In this document: piece after piece, positions 7,921 through 16,214 of the stretch | Layout of the letters: every line of letters begins with the position of its first letter | Position numbering within the stretch: position 1 is the first letter of the stretch | Assembly: GCA_020073565.1 (NCBI GenBank) | Contig: JAIQEY010000049.1 | Coordinates: 1-37,995 of the forward strand | Length of the DNA stretch: 37,995 nt | Source of the DNA: Terriglobia bacterium | Lineage (GTDB): Bacteria; Acidobacteriota; Terriglobia; Terriglobales; Acidobacteriaceae | Direction: 5' to 3' | Made by a program: the position numbers and the translations under genes | The notes under the pieces: generated by a model | The model's database searches: none | What the model was told of the DNA's origin: nothing | The model's input: only the letters and a program-made list of their open reading frames with translations

Positions 7921-8499
7921 ATGAGTTCACGGGTTCCAAGTCGTCCAGTCGAGATTCACGAAAAGGCCCAGCTGATGTCGGCGTCGGAAATCGAGCGCAC
8001 GCTGATCCGGCTGGCCCATGAAATTCTTGAGAAAAACAACGGCATCCAGGACCTGGCTTTCGTCGGCATCAAGCGGCGGGGCGTGCCTTTGGCCGAGCGC
8101 CTGGCCAAGATCATTCAGCGCATTGAAAAAAAGCCTGTGCCCGTCGGCACGCTCGACATCACGCTCTATCGCGACGATCTTTCCACGCTGGGTGAGAAGC
8201 CTGTCGTGCAGAAGAGCGAACTGGGAATTCCGATCGTGGACAAGTCGGTGGTCATGATCGACGACGTGCTTTATACCGGACGGACGACCCGCGCCGCGAT
8301 GGATGCGCTGTTTCGTTCGGGGCGTCCACGGCGTGTGCAGCTTTGCGTCCTGATTGACCGGGGGCACCGGGAACTGCCGATTGAGGCGGCCTTTGTGGGG
8401 CGCAAAGTGCAAACCACCGATAGTCAGATCATTGAAGTGAAGCTCCGAGAAATCGACGACGCGGAGAAAGTCTTGCTGATGGAAAAAACAATGGCGTAG
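7921..8499 (+). CDS. pyrR: bifunctional PyrR: pyrimidine regulator / uracil phosphoribosyltransferase
   Basis: PyrR proteins attenuate pyr operons in response to UMP and often have uracil phosphoribosyltransferase activity. The 192-residue product contains FVGIKRRGVPLAERLA, TLDITLYRDDLS and the PRPP-binding loop VVMIDDVLYTGRTTRAAMDAL, then LIDRGHRELPIEAAFVG, all diagnostic of PyrR. It opens the cluster pyrR-pyrB-deacetylase-pyrC. The ATG at 7921 was chosen because upstream codons of the same frame are not PyrR-like and a -10 hexamer sits just before it; an internal ATG at 7975 is an alternative. If the mRNA is leaderless, classical leader-RNA attenuation just ahead of pyrR is not possible, though it could act further downstream. 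Confidence 0.93.
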   Translation: MSSRVPSRPVEIHEKAQLMSASEIERTLIRLAHEILEKNNGIQDLAFVGIKRRGVPLAERLAKIIQRIEKKPVPVGTLDITLYRDDLSTLGEKPVVQKSELGIPIVDKSVVMIDDVLYTGRTTRAAMDALFRSGRPRRVQLCVLIDRGHRELPIEAAFVGRKVQTTDSQIIEVKLREIDDAEKVLLMEKTMA

Positions 8500-8564
8500 C
8501 GCGGTGGCTCCAGATCCGCGAGTTTTCAAACACTCCACGCAGATCGCAGGAAGTGGTTGCGACC

Positions 8565-9482
8565 ATGCCCATGAATGCAGCTCGTGGTTCCCTGCTCGGG
8601 ATTGAGCATCTTGAAGCGGCGGAAATCCTGAAAATTCTGAAATTCGCGCGGCGCATGAACCCGGACCGGCCGCGTCCCCTGCTCAAAGGCAAGCGGGTCC
8701 TCCTTCTTTTCTACGAAGCTTCCACGCGCACGCGCAGTTCGTTTGAGATCGCGGCCAAGACGCTGGGGGCGCATACCGTTCTGGTGCAGGCTGCCGGTTC
8801 CAGCATTGAGAAAGGCGAATCGCTGCTCGACACCGGCTACACGGTGCGTGCGGTGGGCGCGGACGTGATTGTGATCCGGCACCCGAATGCCGGTGCGCCG
8901 CACGTGATGGCGCAGCACCTTGACGTTCCCGTGATCAATGCTGGCGATGGTCTGCATGAACATCCCTCGCAGGCGTTGCTGGATGCGTACACGATCTTGC
9001 GGAACAAGAAAAGCTTCAAAGGACTGCAGATCGCGATTGTCGGCGACATCTTTCACAGCCGCGTGGCCCGGTCGGCTTGCCACCTGCTCAGCAAGTTTGG
9101 GGTAAAGATTATTCTTTGCGGGCCGGAGGAACTTGTGCCGGAGGTGGCGGCGACGCTGGCGCCCGGCATTCGCGTGACGCGGCATATTGAAGATGCCCTG
9201 CGCGGCACGGACGTGGTGATGCTGCTGCGGGTGCAGAAAGAGCGTTTATCGGGGCTGAAGATTGACCTGCCGGAATATATCGCGCGCTATCAGATGACAC
9301 CGGCGCGTCTGAAGATGGCGAAGAAAGACGCCGTCGTGATGCATCCTGGACCGATCATTCGAGGGCTGGAGTTGACGAGCGAAATCGCCGATGGCGCGCA
9401 GTCGCGGATTCTAGAGGAGGTGCGGAACGGCGTGCCCACGCGGATGGCAATCCTGGCGCGGGCGATGGGGAGAATGCGATGA
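8565..9482 (+). CDS. pyrB: aspartate carbamoyltransferase catalytic subunit
   Basis: PyrB condenses carbamoyl phosphate with aspartate, the first committed step of pyrimidine synthesis. The 305-residue protein shows the carbamoyl-phosphate motif STRTR (in FYEASTRTRSSFE), the loop around GESLLDT, HPSQALLDAYTI, and IVGDIFHSRVARS and MHPGPIIRGLEL near the C-terminus, with normal family length. The start was set at ATG 8565, about ten bases after an AGGAAG ribosome site; a GTG at 8553 in the same frame overlaps that site and is less likely. Its stop overlaps the next ATG (ATGA), so the deacetylase gene is translationally coupled. No pyrI regulatory-subunit gene is present. Confidence 0.95.
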   Translation: MPMNAARGSLLGIEHLEAAEILKILKFARRMNPDRPRPLLKGKRVLLLFYEASTRTRSSFEIAAKTLGAHTVLVQAAGSSIEKGESLLDTGYTVRAVGADVIVIRHPNAGAPHVMAQHLDVPVINAGDGLHEHPSQALLDAYTILRNKKSFKGLQIAIVGDIFHSRVARSACHLLSKFGVKIILCGPEELVPEVAATLAPGIRVTRHIEDALRGTDVVMLLRVQKERLSGLKIDLPEYIARYQMTPARLKMAKKDAVVMHPGPIIRGLELTSEIADGAQSRILEEVRNGVPTRMAILARAMGRMR

Positions 9483-10264
9483 GACGGGTTGCCTTGATCT
9501 TGCTGTTTGCGTGCGCCACTGGCGTGGCGCAGCAAAAGCCGCGCGTCATGCTGGCCGTGTTTGCTCATCCGGATGACGAGACCTTGGTGGGGCCGGTGTT
9601 GGCGCGCTATGCCCGCGAGGGCGCCAAGGTCTACCTGGCGATCGCGACGAAGGGCGAGAAAGGGACGAACGATCGCGCCGGCATTCCGGCAGGCGAAGCG
9701 CTGGCCAAAGTGCGGAGTGAGGAGGCAGCGTGCGCGTGCCGGCAACTGGGGATCAGGCCGCCGATTCTTTTCGGGCTGAACGATGGTGAACTCGGCGCGA
9801 TCTCGAACCCGCTCGGACACAACATCCAGGAGGTTGCCGACCACGTGGAGAAGTTGATTGCGGAATTGCATCCCGCGGTGGTAGTTACCTGGGGGGCGGA
9901 CGGAGGCTACGGTCATCCCGACCACCGCCTGGTGGCCGACGGAGTGACGCAGGCGATTCAGGCGTCGAAGGCGGATGTGAAGCTGTTTTATGTTGGCTTC
10001 TCGCCGGAGCAGGTTAAGCCACTGAATGAATCCTGGGCTGCTTCTCTGCCGTGGCACGCGACCGATCCGGCGTATCTTACGGTGCGTGTAGCCTTCACCA
10101 AGGCCGACCAGTTGGCGTATCACCGGGCGCTCGAATGCCACAAATCTCAGTTCTCGTCAGAAGAAGCGCAAAAGTTCGAGAATGCCCTCGACGACGGATG
10201 GCAGCAGGGTGTGCTGTTTCGTCCGTGGTTCGGGGATCGTAAGTCGGACGATCTGTTCAAGTAA
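9479..10264 (+). CDS. exported PIG-L family deacetylase (LmbE-like)
   Basis: PIG-L enzymes are zinc-dependent amidases that remove acetyl groups from N-acetylglucosaminyl compounds such as GlcNAc-inositol. The 261-residue product starts with a probable signal peptide (MRRVALILLFACATGVA), followed by the diagnostic metal motif AHPDDE (residues 29-34) and a second metal-site region GYGHPDHRLVAD. Substrate specificity cannot be read from sequence. It overlaps the pyrB stop by four bases and precedes pyrC by 26, so it lies inside the pyrimidine cluster although no link to pyrimidine synthesis is obvious. Confidence 0.88.
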   Translation: MRRVALILLFACATGVAQQKPRVMLAVFAHPDDETLVGPVLARYAREGAKVYLAIATKGEKGTNDRAGIPAGEALAKVRSEEAACACRQLGIRPPILFGLNDGELGAISNPLGHNIQEVADHVEKLIAELHPAVVVTWGADGGYGHPDHRLVADGVTQAIQASKADVKLFYVGFSPEQVKPLNESWAASLPWHATDPAYLTVRVAFTKADQLAYHRALECHKSQFSSEEAQKFENALDDGWQQGVLFRPWFGDRKSDDLFK

Positions 10265-10290
10265 GACGGTCCGTCGCAGGTTCTAGGTAT

Positions 10291-11598
10291 ATGGCTCACG
10301 GCAAGACCAAGTCGGAATCCTCCCTTCTCATCAAAGGAGGGCACGTCATTGATCCCGCTGCGCGAATTGATGCGCCGATGGACGTGCTGCTGAAGGATGG
10401 GCGGGTAGCGGAGGTTGCCGCGCCCAACAAGATCCGCGGCGCTGCCGACCAGGAATTCGACGCTCGTGGACTGATCGTTGCGCCGGGCTTCATCGATCTG
10501 CATGTGCATCTGCGCGAGCCCGGTCAAGGCCATAAAGAGACGATTGCCACCGGCACGGCGGCGGCCGCAGCGGGCGGCTTCACGTCGGTGTGCACCATGC
10601 CGAACACTGCGCCGGTCGTTGATTCTGCCGAGTGGGTGGAGTGGCTCCGGCAACCGGAGCGCGGTGCCTTGGTCAACGTTTTCCCGATCGCCGCCGCCAC
10701 GCGTTCGAGTAAAGGTACCGCCCTCACCGATTTCCGCTCGCTGCAACACGCGGGTGCAATCGCGGCCACGGATGATGGGAAACCGATTCTCGATGACGCG
10801 ATCATGCGCGAGGCGCTCGTTCTGGGTGGCGAGTTGAATTTCCCCGTCGTGCAGCATGCCGAGGACACCCGCATGACCGAGGATTGCTCGATGCACGCGG
10901 GAGCGCGCTCGTTCCGCCTTGGGTTGCGCGGCATGACGGCTGCGGCCGAGGCCTCGGTGGTGGAGCGTGATGTGCAACTGGCGATGCAGATCCCGAATGC
11001 TCGCTTGCATGTGGCGCATCTGTCGACCGCCGACGGACTGAAGGGCGTTCGCCGCGGTAAACGTGCGAAGGCCCGCGTCACCTGCGAAGTTACCCCGCAC
11101 CATTTCACGCTGACGGACGAAGACATGCGGGACTACGACAGCAACTACAAGATGAATCCGCCGCTGCGTTCGGTTTCCGACCTCGAGGCCATCCTGGTTG
11201 CGCTGGCCGACGGGACAGTGGACGCGATTGCGACCGACCACGCGCCCCATGCTCTCCACGAGAAGCAGATGGAATTTGAGCGCGCCGCGTTTGGAATCAC
11301 CGGCCTTGAAACGGCGCTCGGTCTCGCCATTACCAAGCTGCATCGCGAGAAGCGCATCCCGCTTACCCGTATCGTAGAACTATTTACTGCTGGCCCCGCA
11401 CGCTGCTTCGACTTGCGCGGCCGCGGCTCGCTCGCCCGCGGTTCTTTCGCCGACATCACCATCTTTGATCCCAAGAAGAAGTGGACCTTTGAGGCGGCCA
11501 AGTCGCTCTCGAAGTCGAGGAACACGCCCTTCGACGGGTGGCAGCTGCGTGGGAAAGTGGTGGCAACCATCGTGGGCGCCGTGATCGTCTACCAGTAA
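10291..11598 (+). CDS. pyrC: dihydroorotase
   Basis: Dihydroorotase cyclises carbamoyl-aspartate to dihydroorotate, the third pyrimidine step. The 435-residue protein has the metal-binding signature DLHVHLREPG (about residues 69-78), the ATDDGKPI segment, HAEDTRM, LHVAHLSTA, and ATDHAPH near the C-terminus. Length and motifs fit the class I (about 45 kDa) enzymes usually paired with PyrB. The start at 10291 precedes a short Lys/Ser-rich lead-in to the first beta strand (SSLLIKGGHVID). It completes the pyrR-pyrB-pyrC cluster; carA/carB are not in view. Confidence 0.95.
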   Translation: MAHGKTKSESSLLIKGGHVIDPAARIDAPMDVLLKDGRVAEVAAPNKIRGAADQEFDARGLIVAPGFIDLHVHLREPGQGHKETIATGTAAAAAGGFTSVCTMPNTAPVVDSAEWVEWLRQPERGALVNVFPIAAATRSSKGTALTDFRSLQHAGAIAATDDGKPILDDAIMREALVLGGELNFPVVQHAEDTRMTEDCSMHAGARSFRLGLRGMTAAAEASVVERDVQLAMQIPNARLHVAHLSTADGLKGVRRGKRAKARVTCEVTPHHFTLTDEDMRDYDSNYKMNPPLRSVSDLEAILVALADGTVDAIATDHAPHALHEKQMEFERAAFGITGLETALGLAITKLHREKRIPLTRIVELFTAGPARCFDLRGRGSLARGSFADITIFDPKKKWTFEAAKSLSKSRNTPFDGWQLRGKVVATIVGAVIVYQ

Positions 11599-11672
11599 CG
11601 CGGCGTCGCCCCGTTTGTTGAGAAATCACATGAGGATACCTTAAGGCGGAATTCCTTCCGAACAGCAGCCCC

Positions 11673-12191
11673 TCACGGGAACCGCACATGGACCGCGTTT
11701 CCAACCACTCTTACAGTCAGTCTCTCCTTGTAGTACTTTCCCACGCCACGAATGAGTCCGGGCATGAGGGCGACCAATCTTCGGCTGGAGTCATAGTGCA
11801 TGATGAGAAGCTTGTCCCCCCTCCACTCATAGCGGAAGCGCGGTGGACGGGCAAGCTTGATCGACTTGGTCATGACTTCGTGGATGTGGTCGAGGTTGAG
11901 CAATAACTCGCGCGCGCTGCTTGCGTCGGAGAAATACGCTTCGTAGATGTGCGGTGCATACACCGTTGACCAGTACTCGCCGAACGCTTCCATCAACTGT
12001 TCCAAGGAGAGGGACGCCGCGCCCGCTATGCCTGTCATGATGTTCATGACTTCTGTCTCGTCCACATCGCAGAACACAGTGAAGGGGCGATCCTTTGGGA
12101 TCCCTGCTCTCTTGAGGGACTCCTCCCATTTCCCGGCGCCAAACTGTTTCGTGACGAGCTCTTCCATGCACTTAACGATCGTTCCCTTCAT
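11673..12191 (-). CDS. stand-alone H-NOX haem nitric-oxide/oxygen-binding protein
   Basis: H-NOX domains bind haem and sense NO or O2. This 172-residue protein spans one full domain. It begins with MKGTIVKCMEELV, has the helix LSLEQLMEAFGEYW (62-74), the proximal-histidine helix LLNLDHIHEVM (ligand likely H104, alternatively H102), the PPRF turn at 116-119, and the family-specific haem-propionate motif Y-x-S-x-R (Y133, S135, R137). A good AAGGAG ribosome site precedes the ATG. Bacterial H-NOX genes usually neighbour a histidine kinase or a GGDEF protein; here the neighbours are pyrC (convergent) and a cupin gene (divergent), so its partner must be encoded elsewhere. Ligand choice (NO only, or NO plus O2) was not resolved. 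Confidence 0.88.
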   Translation of the reverse strand: MKGTIVKCMEELVTKQFGAGKWEESLKRAGIPKDRPFTVFCDVDETEVMNIMTGIAGAASLSLEQLMEAFGEYWSTVYAPHIYEAYFSDASSARELLLNLDHIHEVMTKSIKLARPPRFRYEWRGDKLLIMHYDSSRRLVALMPGLIRGVGKYYKERLTVRVVGNAVHVRFP

Positions 12192-12415
12192 GATGCCACT
12201 CCTTCTCCCAACCGAATGTTGCGGCTGCTCTCCTGGCAGGACTCGTCCAGCGCCTGGACCAGATTAGAGTCCTTTCAGGAACGGGCTCGGGCGACCAACG
12301 GTGCTCGCAACTCGGGTACCAGGGGAGGTGCAGATCGGGCACGATGGGGCGATCCTGGATGGTCGCCCGATTAGAAACGTCCGTTTGGAAACTGCGGGTG
12401 CTACAATTCGCCGCT

Positions 12416-13111
12416 ATGAAACGTGCCCTCGCGCTCTTCCCGCTGATCGCGATGCTGGCTGCCTATGCCGCCGCACCGGAAGTTGAAATCACCTCGGAAC
12501 CCTCGCATCACCTTGCCATTGAGAATGAGTACCTGCGCGTCTTCCAAGTGGAGGTTGCACCGCATGCAGCCACGTTGATGCATCGCCACCGCCATGACTA
12601 CGTGTTCGTCACGCTCGGCGATTCCCATGTCTCGAATGAAGTCGACGGCAAGACACCGGTTGACGTGAAGCTGGCCGACGGTGACACTCGCTTCGCTCCG
12701 GGAAACTTTGCGCATATCGCGAGGAACCTGGCGGAAACCCCGTTTCGCAACGTGACGATCGAGATCATGCAGGACGAAAAGATGCGGACGGCTCCTTTCC
12801 CCTGGCCGGAAGAGAGTGGCGAAAAGACGTTCGCGGGGGGGCGCAGCAAAATCCTGTTCGTGAAGGACGGCGTGCGCGTGTCCGAAGTCGATCTGGAGGC
12901 GGGGGCGACCGTGCCCAGCCACCATCACAACGGTCCGCATCTGTTGGTCGCCGTCAGCGATCTGGATGTGCGCAGCGATGTTGAAGGGATGGGCCCGATG
13001 CCGGGAAAGTTTAAGGCGGGAGACGTCAAGTGGTTGCCCGGAGGTTACACCCACACGCTGACCAATACGGGGGCTCACGCGGCGAGATTGGTGACGGTTG
13101 AGTTTCCCTGA
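12416..13111 (+). CDS. exported double-cupin protein
   Basis: The 231-residue product starts with a signal peptide (MKRALALFPLIAMLAAYAAA) and contains two cupin-like barrels. The first has FQVEVAPHAATLMHRHRHDYVFVTLGD (about 42-68, with the metal-type HRHRHD cluster). The second has VDLEAGATVPSHHHNGPHLLVAV and ends LPGGYTHTLTNTG. Histidine clusters in both halves suggest two metal sites. No specific reaction can be assigned; related proteins are annotated only as cupins. TACAAT at 12402-12407 lies eight bases before the ATG and no ribosome site is visible, which suggests a leaderless transcript. An upstream in-frame ATG at 12344 would hide the signal peptide. Confidence 0.8.
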   Translation: MKRALALFPLIAMLAAYAAAPEVEITSEPSHHLAIENEYLRVFQVEVAPHAATLMHRHRHDYVFVTLGDSHVSNEVDGKTPVDVKLADGDTRFAPGNFAHIARNLAETPFRNVTIEIMQDEKMRTAPFPWPEESGEKTFAGGRSKILFVKDGVRVSEVDLEAGATVPSHHHNGPHLLVAVSDLDVRSDVEGMGPMPGKFKAGDVKWLPGGYTHTLTNTGAHAARLVTVEFP

Positions 13112-13150
13112 TTCTCCGGAGGATTTCGGGGGGCGTAGGCGATTCCTCAG

Positions 13151-13203
13151 GGGCTAAAGCCCGCATCTTCATTGGCTCTGGGCGGCACGGCTGAAGCCGT
13201 GCC
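13151..13203. repeat. paired hairpins (REP-like) between convergent genes
   Basis: GGGCTAAAGCCC (13151-13162) and GGCACGGCTGAAGCCGTGCC (13184-13203) are two perfect hairpins, the second with an eight-base-pair stem and a TGAA loop. They lie between the convergent cupin and basic-protein genes and may act as a bidirectional 3' end or be a dispersed REP pair. Confidence 0.6.
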
Positions 13204-13231
13204 CTTCCCAAAGTGCATTGCGAGATGGCTT

Positions 13232-13408
13232 CTAGTTCTTGACCAGCGGGTTGCCCGGCGACACGAGTTCGGTGCGATGCAGCTTCGCTGTGAGGCGGTC
13301 TTTGTCGGTGGCAGAAGTTGCCGCCGCGAGGCGCTTGCGCAGCTTGGCGACTTTTTCTTTGCGGGTGCGACGGCGGCGAATCTCGGGGCGACGGCTGGGT
13401 GCGGACAT
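13232..13408 (-). CDS. 58-residue basic protein
   Basis: A short frame encodes 58 residues, strongly basic at its N-terminus (SRRPEIRRRRTRKEKVAKLRKRL), followed by an Ala/Thr-rich helix with ATDKDRLTAKLHR and a tail ending in NPLVKN. It is predicted almost entirely helical. An AGGAG ribosome site lies seven bases before the ATG, which strongly supports it as a real gene. The layout resembles short basic proteins (DUF6800-like) of Planctomycetota and Acidobacteriota with no known function; nucleic-acid or ribosome binding is a guess from charge alone. Confidence 0.65.
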   Translation of the reverse strand: MSAPSRRPEIRRRRTRKEKVAKLRKRLAAATSATDKDRLTAKLHRTELVSPGNPLVKN

Positions 13409-13523
13409 AGAGTTTCTCCTGGCGAATCGATGAATGGTGAGCTGTGCCCACGGTTTCGGCGCGGGCTCATGCAGAATTCTCGATTATAGACTGCAGAAGT
13501 CGGGTTGCGGGAGTTCACCCCGC

Positions 13524-13730
13524 TTAGCGGTCGCGATTCCTCGCGGCGAAATAGATCAGGCTGACGAGAAAGATGAGCGGTGCGACCCAGAGGGCAATCG
13601 TGCACCCACTTGACGGTTCCATCCCCAGTTCCGGATGCGTCGTGAATAGGCCCCAGGCGAGAGCGTAGGCGGCGAGTCCTCCGGCCAGCCCTAGTAAGAG
13701 GCTGAGCGCGAGGTTGCGTTTGAAGGCCAT
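13524..13730 (-). CDS. small membrane protein, two helices
   Basis: The 68-residue product has a short basic start (MAFKRN), a first membrane helix (LALSLLLGLAGGLAAYALAW), a polar loop with one Cys, and a second helix (IALWVAPLIFLVSLIYFAA) ending in RNRDR. GGAGG sits eight bases before the ATG at 13730, so this start is preferred over the longer frame from 13754. Function unknown. It diverges from the phospholipid module. Confidence 0.6.
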   Translation of the reverse strand: MAFKRNLALSLLLGLAGGLAAYALAWGLFTTHPELGMEPSSGCTIALWVAPLIFLVSLIYFAARNRDR

Positions 13731-13847
13731 ACGCAGAACCTCCATTTCTACCACAAATGCCGGACGATGATTTGCATTGCTCGATCAGACAACTAAGTAG
13801 CACAATGCTCCCGCTTCTACAATTTTTGCGCTGCTACGAATACTGAC

Positions 13848-14522
13848 ATGAGTTCACCTCAGATGGTTCGGGACGGCCCACCTCCGCGGCGGCCGCTGAA
13901 AACACGACAACGGGCGTGGGCGCAGGGTTTGGCGCGAGTACTGACGCGGTCTGGGGTGGCGCCGAACGCGATTTCGATGGCCAGTCTTGTGTTTGCTACG
14001 GCCGCCGGGATATGCCTCGGGTTTACGCCGCGCGCCGAAGGGATCGCGCGGCCGGCGCTTTTCCTCGCGGCAGCGGCCTGCATTCAACTTCGCCTGTTGT
14101 GCAACATGCTCGATGGGTTAGTCGCGATTGAAGGCGGCCGCAAGACGGTTTACGGAGAAGTCTTCAACGACATGCCGGACCGCTTTGCCGACGTCGTGAT
14201 CCTGGTGGGAGCGGGCTACTCGATCGCCAACTTCAGTTGGGGGCGGGAACTGGGCTGGCTGGCGGCCGTGCTCGCCCTGATGACGGCTTACATCCGGTTG
14301 CTGGGCGGATCGATGGGCGTGTCGCAATACTTTCTCGGTCCCATGGCCAAGCCGCACCGGATGGCGTTGCTGACCGCAGCGTGCGTGTTCTCAGTTTTCG
14401 ACAATTATTTTGGGCTGGGCGGACAAACCATGGCGCTTGCGCTCGCCCTCATGGTCGCGGGCATGCTTGTGACTTGTGCCCGCCGAACGCTGCGGATCGT
14501 CGCCGACCTGAAGAAGCGATGA
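13848..14522 (+). CDS. CDP-alcohol phosphatidyltransferase family membrane enzyme
   Basis: This 224-residue polytopic protein carries a CDP-alcohol phosphotransferase motif in variant form: NMLDGLVAIEGGRKTVYGE (86-104) followed by NDMPDRFAD (107-115). The canonical family motif is DxxDGxxAR...GxxxDxxxD; here the first Asp is Asn, the Arg is Ile, and the final pair reads DRFAD (D111, D115). Such a variant is typical of a YnbA-like branch, from memory of the family. The enzyme should condense CDP-diacylglycerol with an unknown alcohol. It is first of three genes: its stop overlaps the next ATG (ATGA), and the third gene is CdsA-like, which would supply its substrate. Confidence 0.82.
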   Translation: MSSPQMVRDGPPPRRPLKTRQRAWAQGLARVLTRSGVAPNAISMASLVFATAAGICLGFTPRAEGIARPALFLAAAACIQLRLLCNMLDGLVAIEGGRKTVYGEVFNDMPDRFADVVILVGAGYSIANFSWGRELGWLAAVLALMTAYIRLLGGSMGVSQYFLGPMAKPHRMALLTAACVFSVFDNYFGLGGQTMALALALMVAGMLVTCARRTLRIVADLKKR

Positions 14523-15154
14523 GGGCACATCCACTGGCGGGAATGATCGCGGCGGCGGCGCGCCTCGTCAGCGGCGTGCAAGTCCGATGGGTGGATTCGG
14601 AACCCGATTCGCGACAGGCCGTGTACTTCGCGAACCACTCCAGCCACTTGGATTTTGTGGTGCTGTGGTCGTCGTTGCCGGCGGAAGTGCGCGCGGCGAC
14701 CCGGCCCGTTGCGGCCCAGGGTTATTGGAATCGGGGACTGCGCCGGATACTCGCGGTGAATGTGTTTCGGGCGGTGTTGGTGGCGAGGCATGCTGCGAGA
14801 AGCCAGGAGGGCGAGACATTTGGAGATCCGCGGCAGGCGCTCGAGCACATGTTGGAAGCGATGGGGGACAGCGAGTCGCTGATTCTGTTTCCCGAGGGCA
14901 CGCGCGGGACGGGCGAAGACGTGGCAGGGTTCAAGAGCGGGCTTTACTACCTGTGCCAGCAGCGGCCCGGGCTCCGGTTAATCCCGGCTTATCTGCATAA
15001 TCTGAATCGCATTCTTCCGAAGGGCGAGTTTCTGCCGGTGCCGTTCCTCAGCAAGCTGACGTTCGGTCCCGCGATGGCGCTGGCGGCGGGCGAGGACAAG
15101 CGGGCCTTCCTGGCGCGGGCGCGAGAAGCGGTTTGCCGGCTGAGAACGATTTGA
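14519..15154 (+). CDS. PlsC-like lysophospholipid acyltransferase
   Basis: The 211-residue protein has acyltransferase block I NHSSHLD (39-45; His40 and Asp45 form the HX4D catalytic pair) and block III FPEGTRG, as in 1-acyl-glycerol-3-phosphate acyltransferases. It lacks an obvious long N-terminal membrane helix. The ATG at 14519 overlaps the preceding stop by four bases; a longer frame from 14237 would lie inside the previous gene and is a shadow. It probably makes phosphatidic acid, or acylates another lysolipid, within this three-gene lipid module. Confidence 0.88.
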   Translation: MRAHPLAGMIAAAARLVSGVQVRWVDSEPDSRQAVYFANHSSHLDFVVLWSSLPAEVRAATRPVAAQGYWNRGLRRILAVNVFRAVLVARHAARSQEGETFGDPRQALEHMLEAMGDSESLILFPEGTRGTGEDVAGFKSGLYYLCQQRPGLRLIPAYLHNLNRILPKGEFLPVPFLSKLTFGPAMALAAGEDKRAFLARAREAVCRLRTI

Positions 15155-15202
15155 AAGCATAGCGGCTCCCACTCGGCGGCTATCATGGGCGGCTCCCCAC
15201 CT

Positions 15203-15243
15203 CCGAGGGCAGGGTGCCCTCGGGACAGCCGGCAAGATGCCGG
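15203..15243. repeat. two adjacent hairpins upstream of the cdsA-like gene
   Basis: CCGAGGGCA (15203-15211) and TGCCCTCGG (15215-15223) form a perfect nine-base-pair stem with a GGG loop. CCGGC and GCCGG (15229-15243) form a second, five-base-pair stem. They lie in the short gap between the acyltransferase and cytidylyltransferase genes and include an alternative ATG at 15237, which makes that ATG an unlikely start. Confidence 0.6.
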
Positions 15244-15260
15244 GGCTACAAGGAGATTTG

Positions 15261-16205
15261 GTGAGAAATTTTGATCCACAACTGGTGTGGGCGTTCTCCG
15301 GAGTTCTAGGACTGCTGGCGGTTTCGACCTTGATTGGGCTGGCGCTTAAGGTCGCGGTCAAGAAGCCCGAGGCGCAGGCGACGATCCGCAACCTGAATGC
15401 GCGCATTGGGGCCTGGTGGGTAATGAGCGCAATCTTCGGGCTGACGCTCGCGATTGGCCAGATCGGATCGCTGGTTCTGTTCGGGATCATGTCACTGCTG
15501 GCGCTGCGCGAATATGTCACGCTGTTGCCGACGCGCCGCGCCGATCATCGCACGCTGTTCTGGTCTTTCTTCATCTTTACTCCGCTGCAGTATTTTCTCA
15601 TCGGCATTCACTGGTATGGCATGTTCGCGATTCTTATCCCGGTATATGCGTTCTTGTTTGTTCCCACGAGACTGGCAATCGCAGGCGATACCGAATCGTT
15701 TTTGGAGCGCGCTTCGACGCTGCAGTGGGGACTGATGGTGAGCGTCTATTGCCTCAGCTATACGCCGGCGTTGCTGATGCTGAAGATTCCCGGCTTTGGG
15801 CGGAGCGCGAAACTCATGCTGTATCTGGTGATCGTTGATCAGTTGAGCGACGTGCTGCAGTACGTCTGGGGAAAGCTGCTGGGCAGACACAAGATCGCGC
15901 CGGTGGTCAGCCCGAATAAGACCTGGGAAGGCTTCACCGGCGGAGTGCTGACAGCCACGCTGATCGGAACGGCGTTGTGGTGGATGACGCCGTTTCGTCC
16001 GTGGGTGGCAGCTCTCGTGTCGCTCACCATCACGCTCATGGGCTTTGCTGGAGGCCTGACCATGTCGGCCATCAAACGCGACCGGGGAGTGAAAGACTAC
16101 GGCACGCTGATCAAGGGCCACGGAGGAATTCTCGACCGAATGGATTCGATGTGTTTTGCAGCCCCGATCTTCTTTCACATCGTGCGGTACTTCTACGCGC
16201 GGTAA
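15261..16205 (+). CDS. CdsA-like phosphatidate cytidylyltransferase
   Basis: CdsA enzymes convert phosphatidic acid and CTP to CDP-diacylglycerol. The 314-residue polytopic membrane protein ends with the CdsA signature: SAIKRDRGVKDYGTLI, then GHGGILDRMDS. The start was set at GTG 15261, five bases after AAGGAG; an in-frame ATG at 15237 sits within a hairpin. It closes the module after the CDP-alcohol phosphotransferase and the acyltransferase, an arrangement reminiscent of E. coli ynbA-ynbB. It could be a second, dedicated Cds rather than the housekeeping enzyme; the window does not tell. Confidence 0.9.
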   Translation: MRNFDPQLVWAFSGVLGLLAVSTLIGLALKVAVKKPEAQATIRNLNARIGAWWVMSAIFGLTLAIGQIGSLVLFGIMSLLALREYVTLLPTRRADHRTLFWSFFIFTPLQYFLIGIHWYGMFAILIPVYAFLFVPTRLAIAGDTESFLERASTLQWGLMVSVYCLSYTPALLMLKIPGFGRSAKLMLYLVIVDQLSDVLQYVWGKLLGRHKIAPVVSPNKTWEGFTGGVLTATLIGTALWWMTPFRPWVAALVSLTITLMGFAGGLTMSAIKRDRGVKDYGTLIKGHGGILDRMDSMCFAAPIFFHIVRYFYAR

Positions 16206-16214
16206 GCCGGCCGT

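Noticed and set aside
10147..11343. 398-codon frame antisense to pyrC
   Set aside because: A high-GC shadow of an unambiguous dihydroorotase gene.
13172..13489. 105-codon + strand frame over the REP-like hairpins
   Set aside because: It starts inside a repeat and is antisense to the better-supported 58-residue gene.
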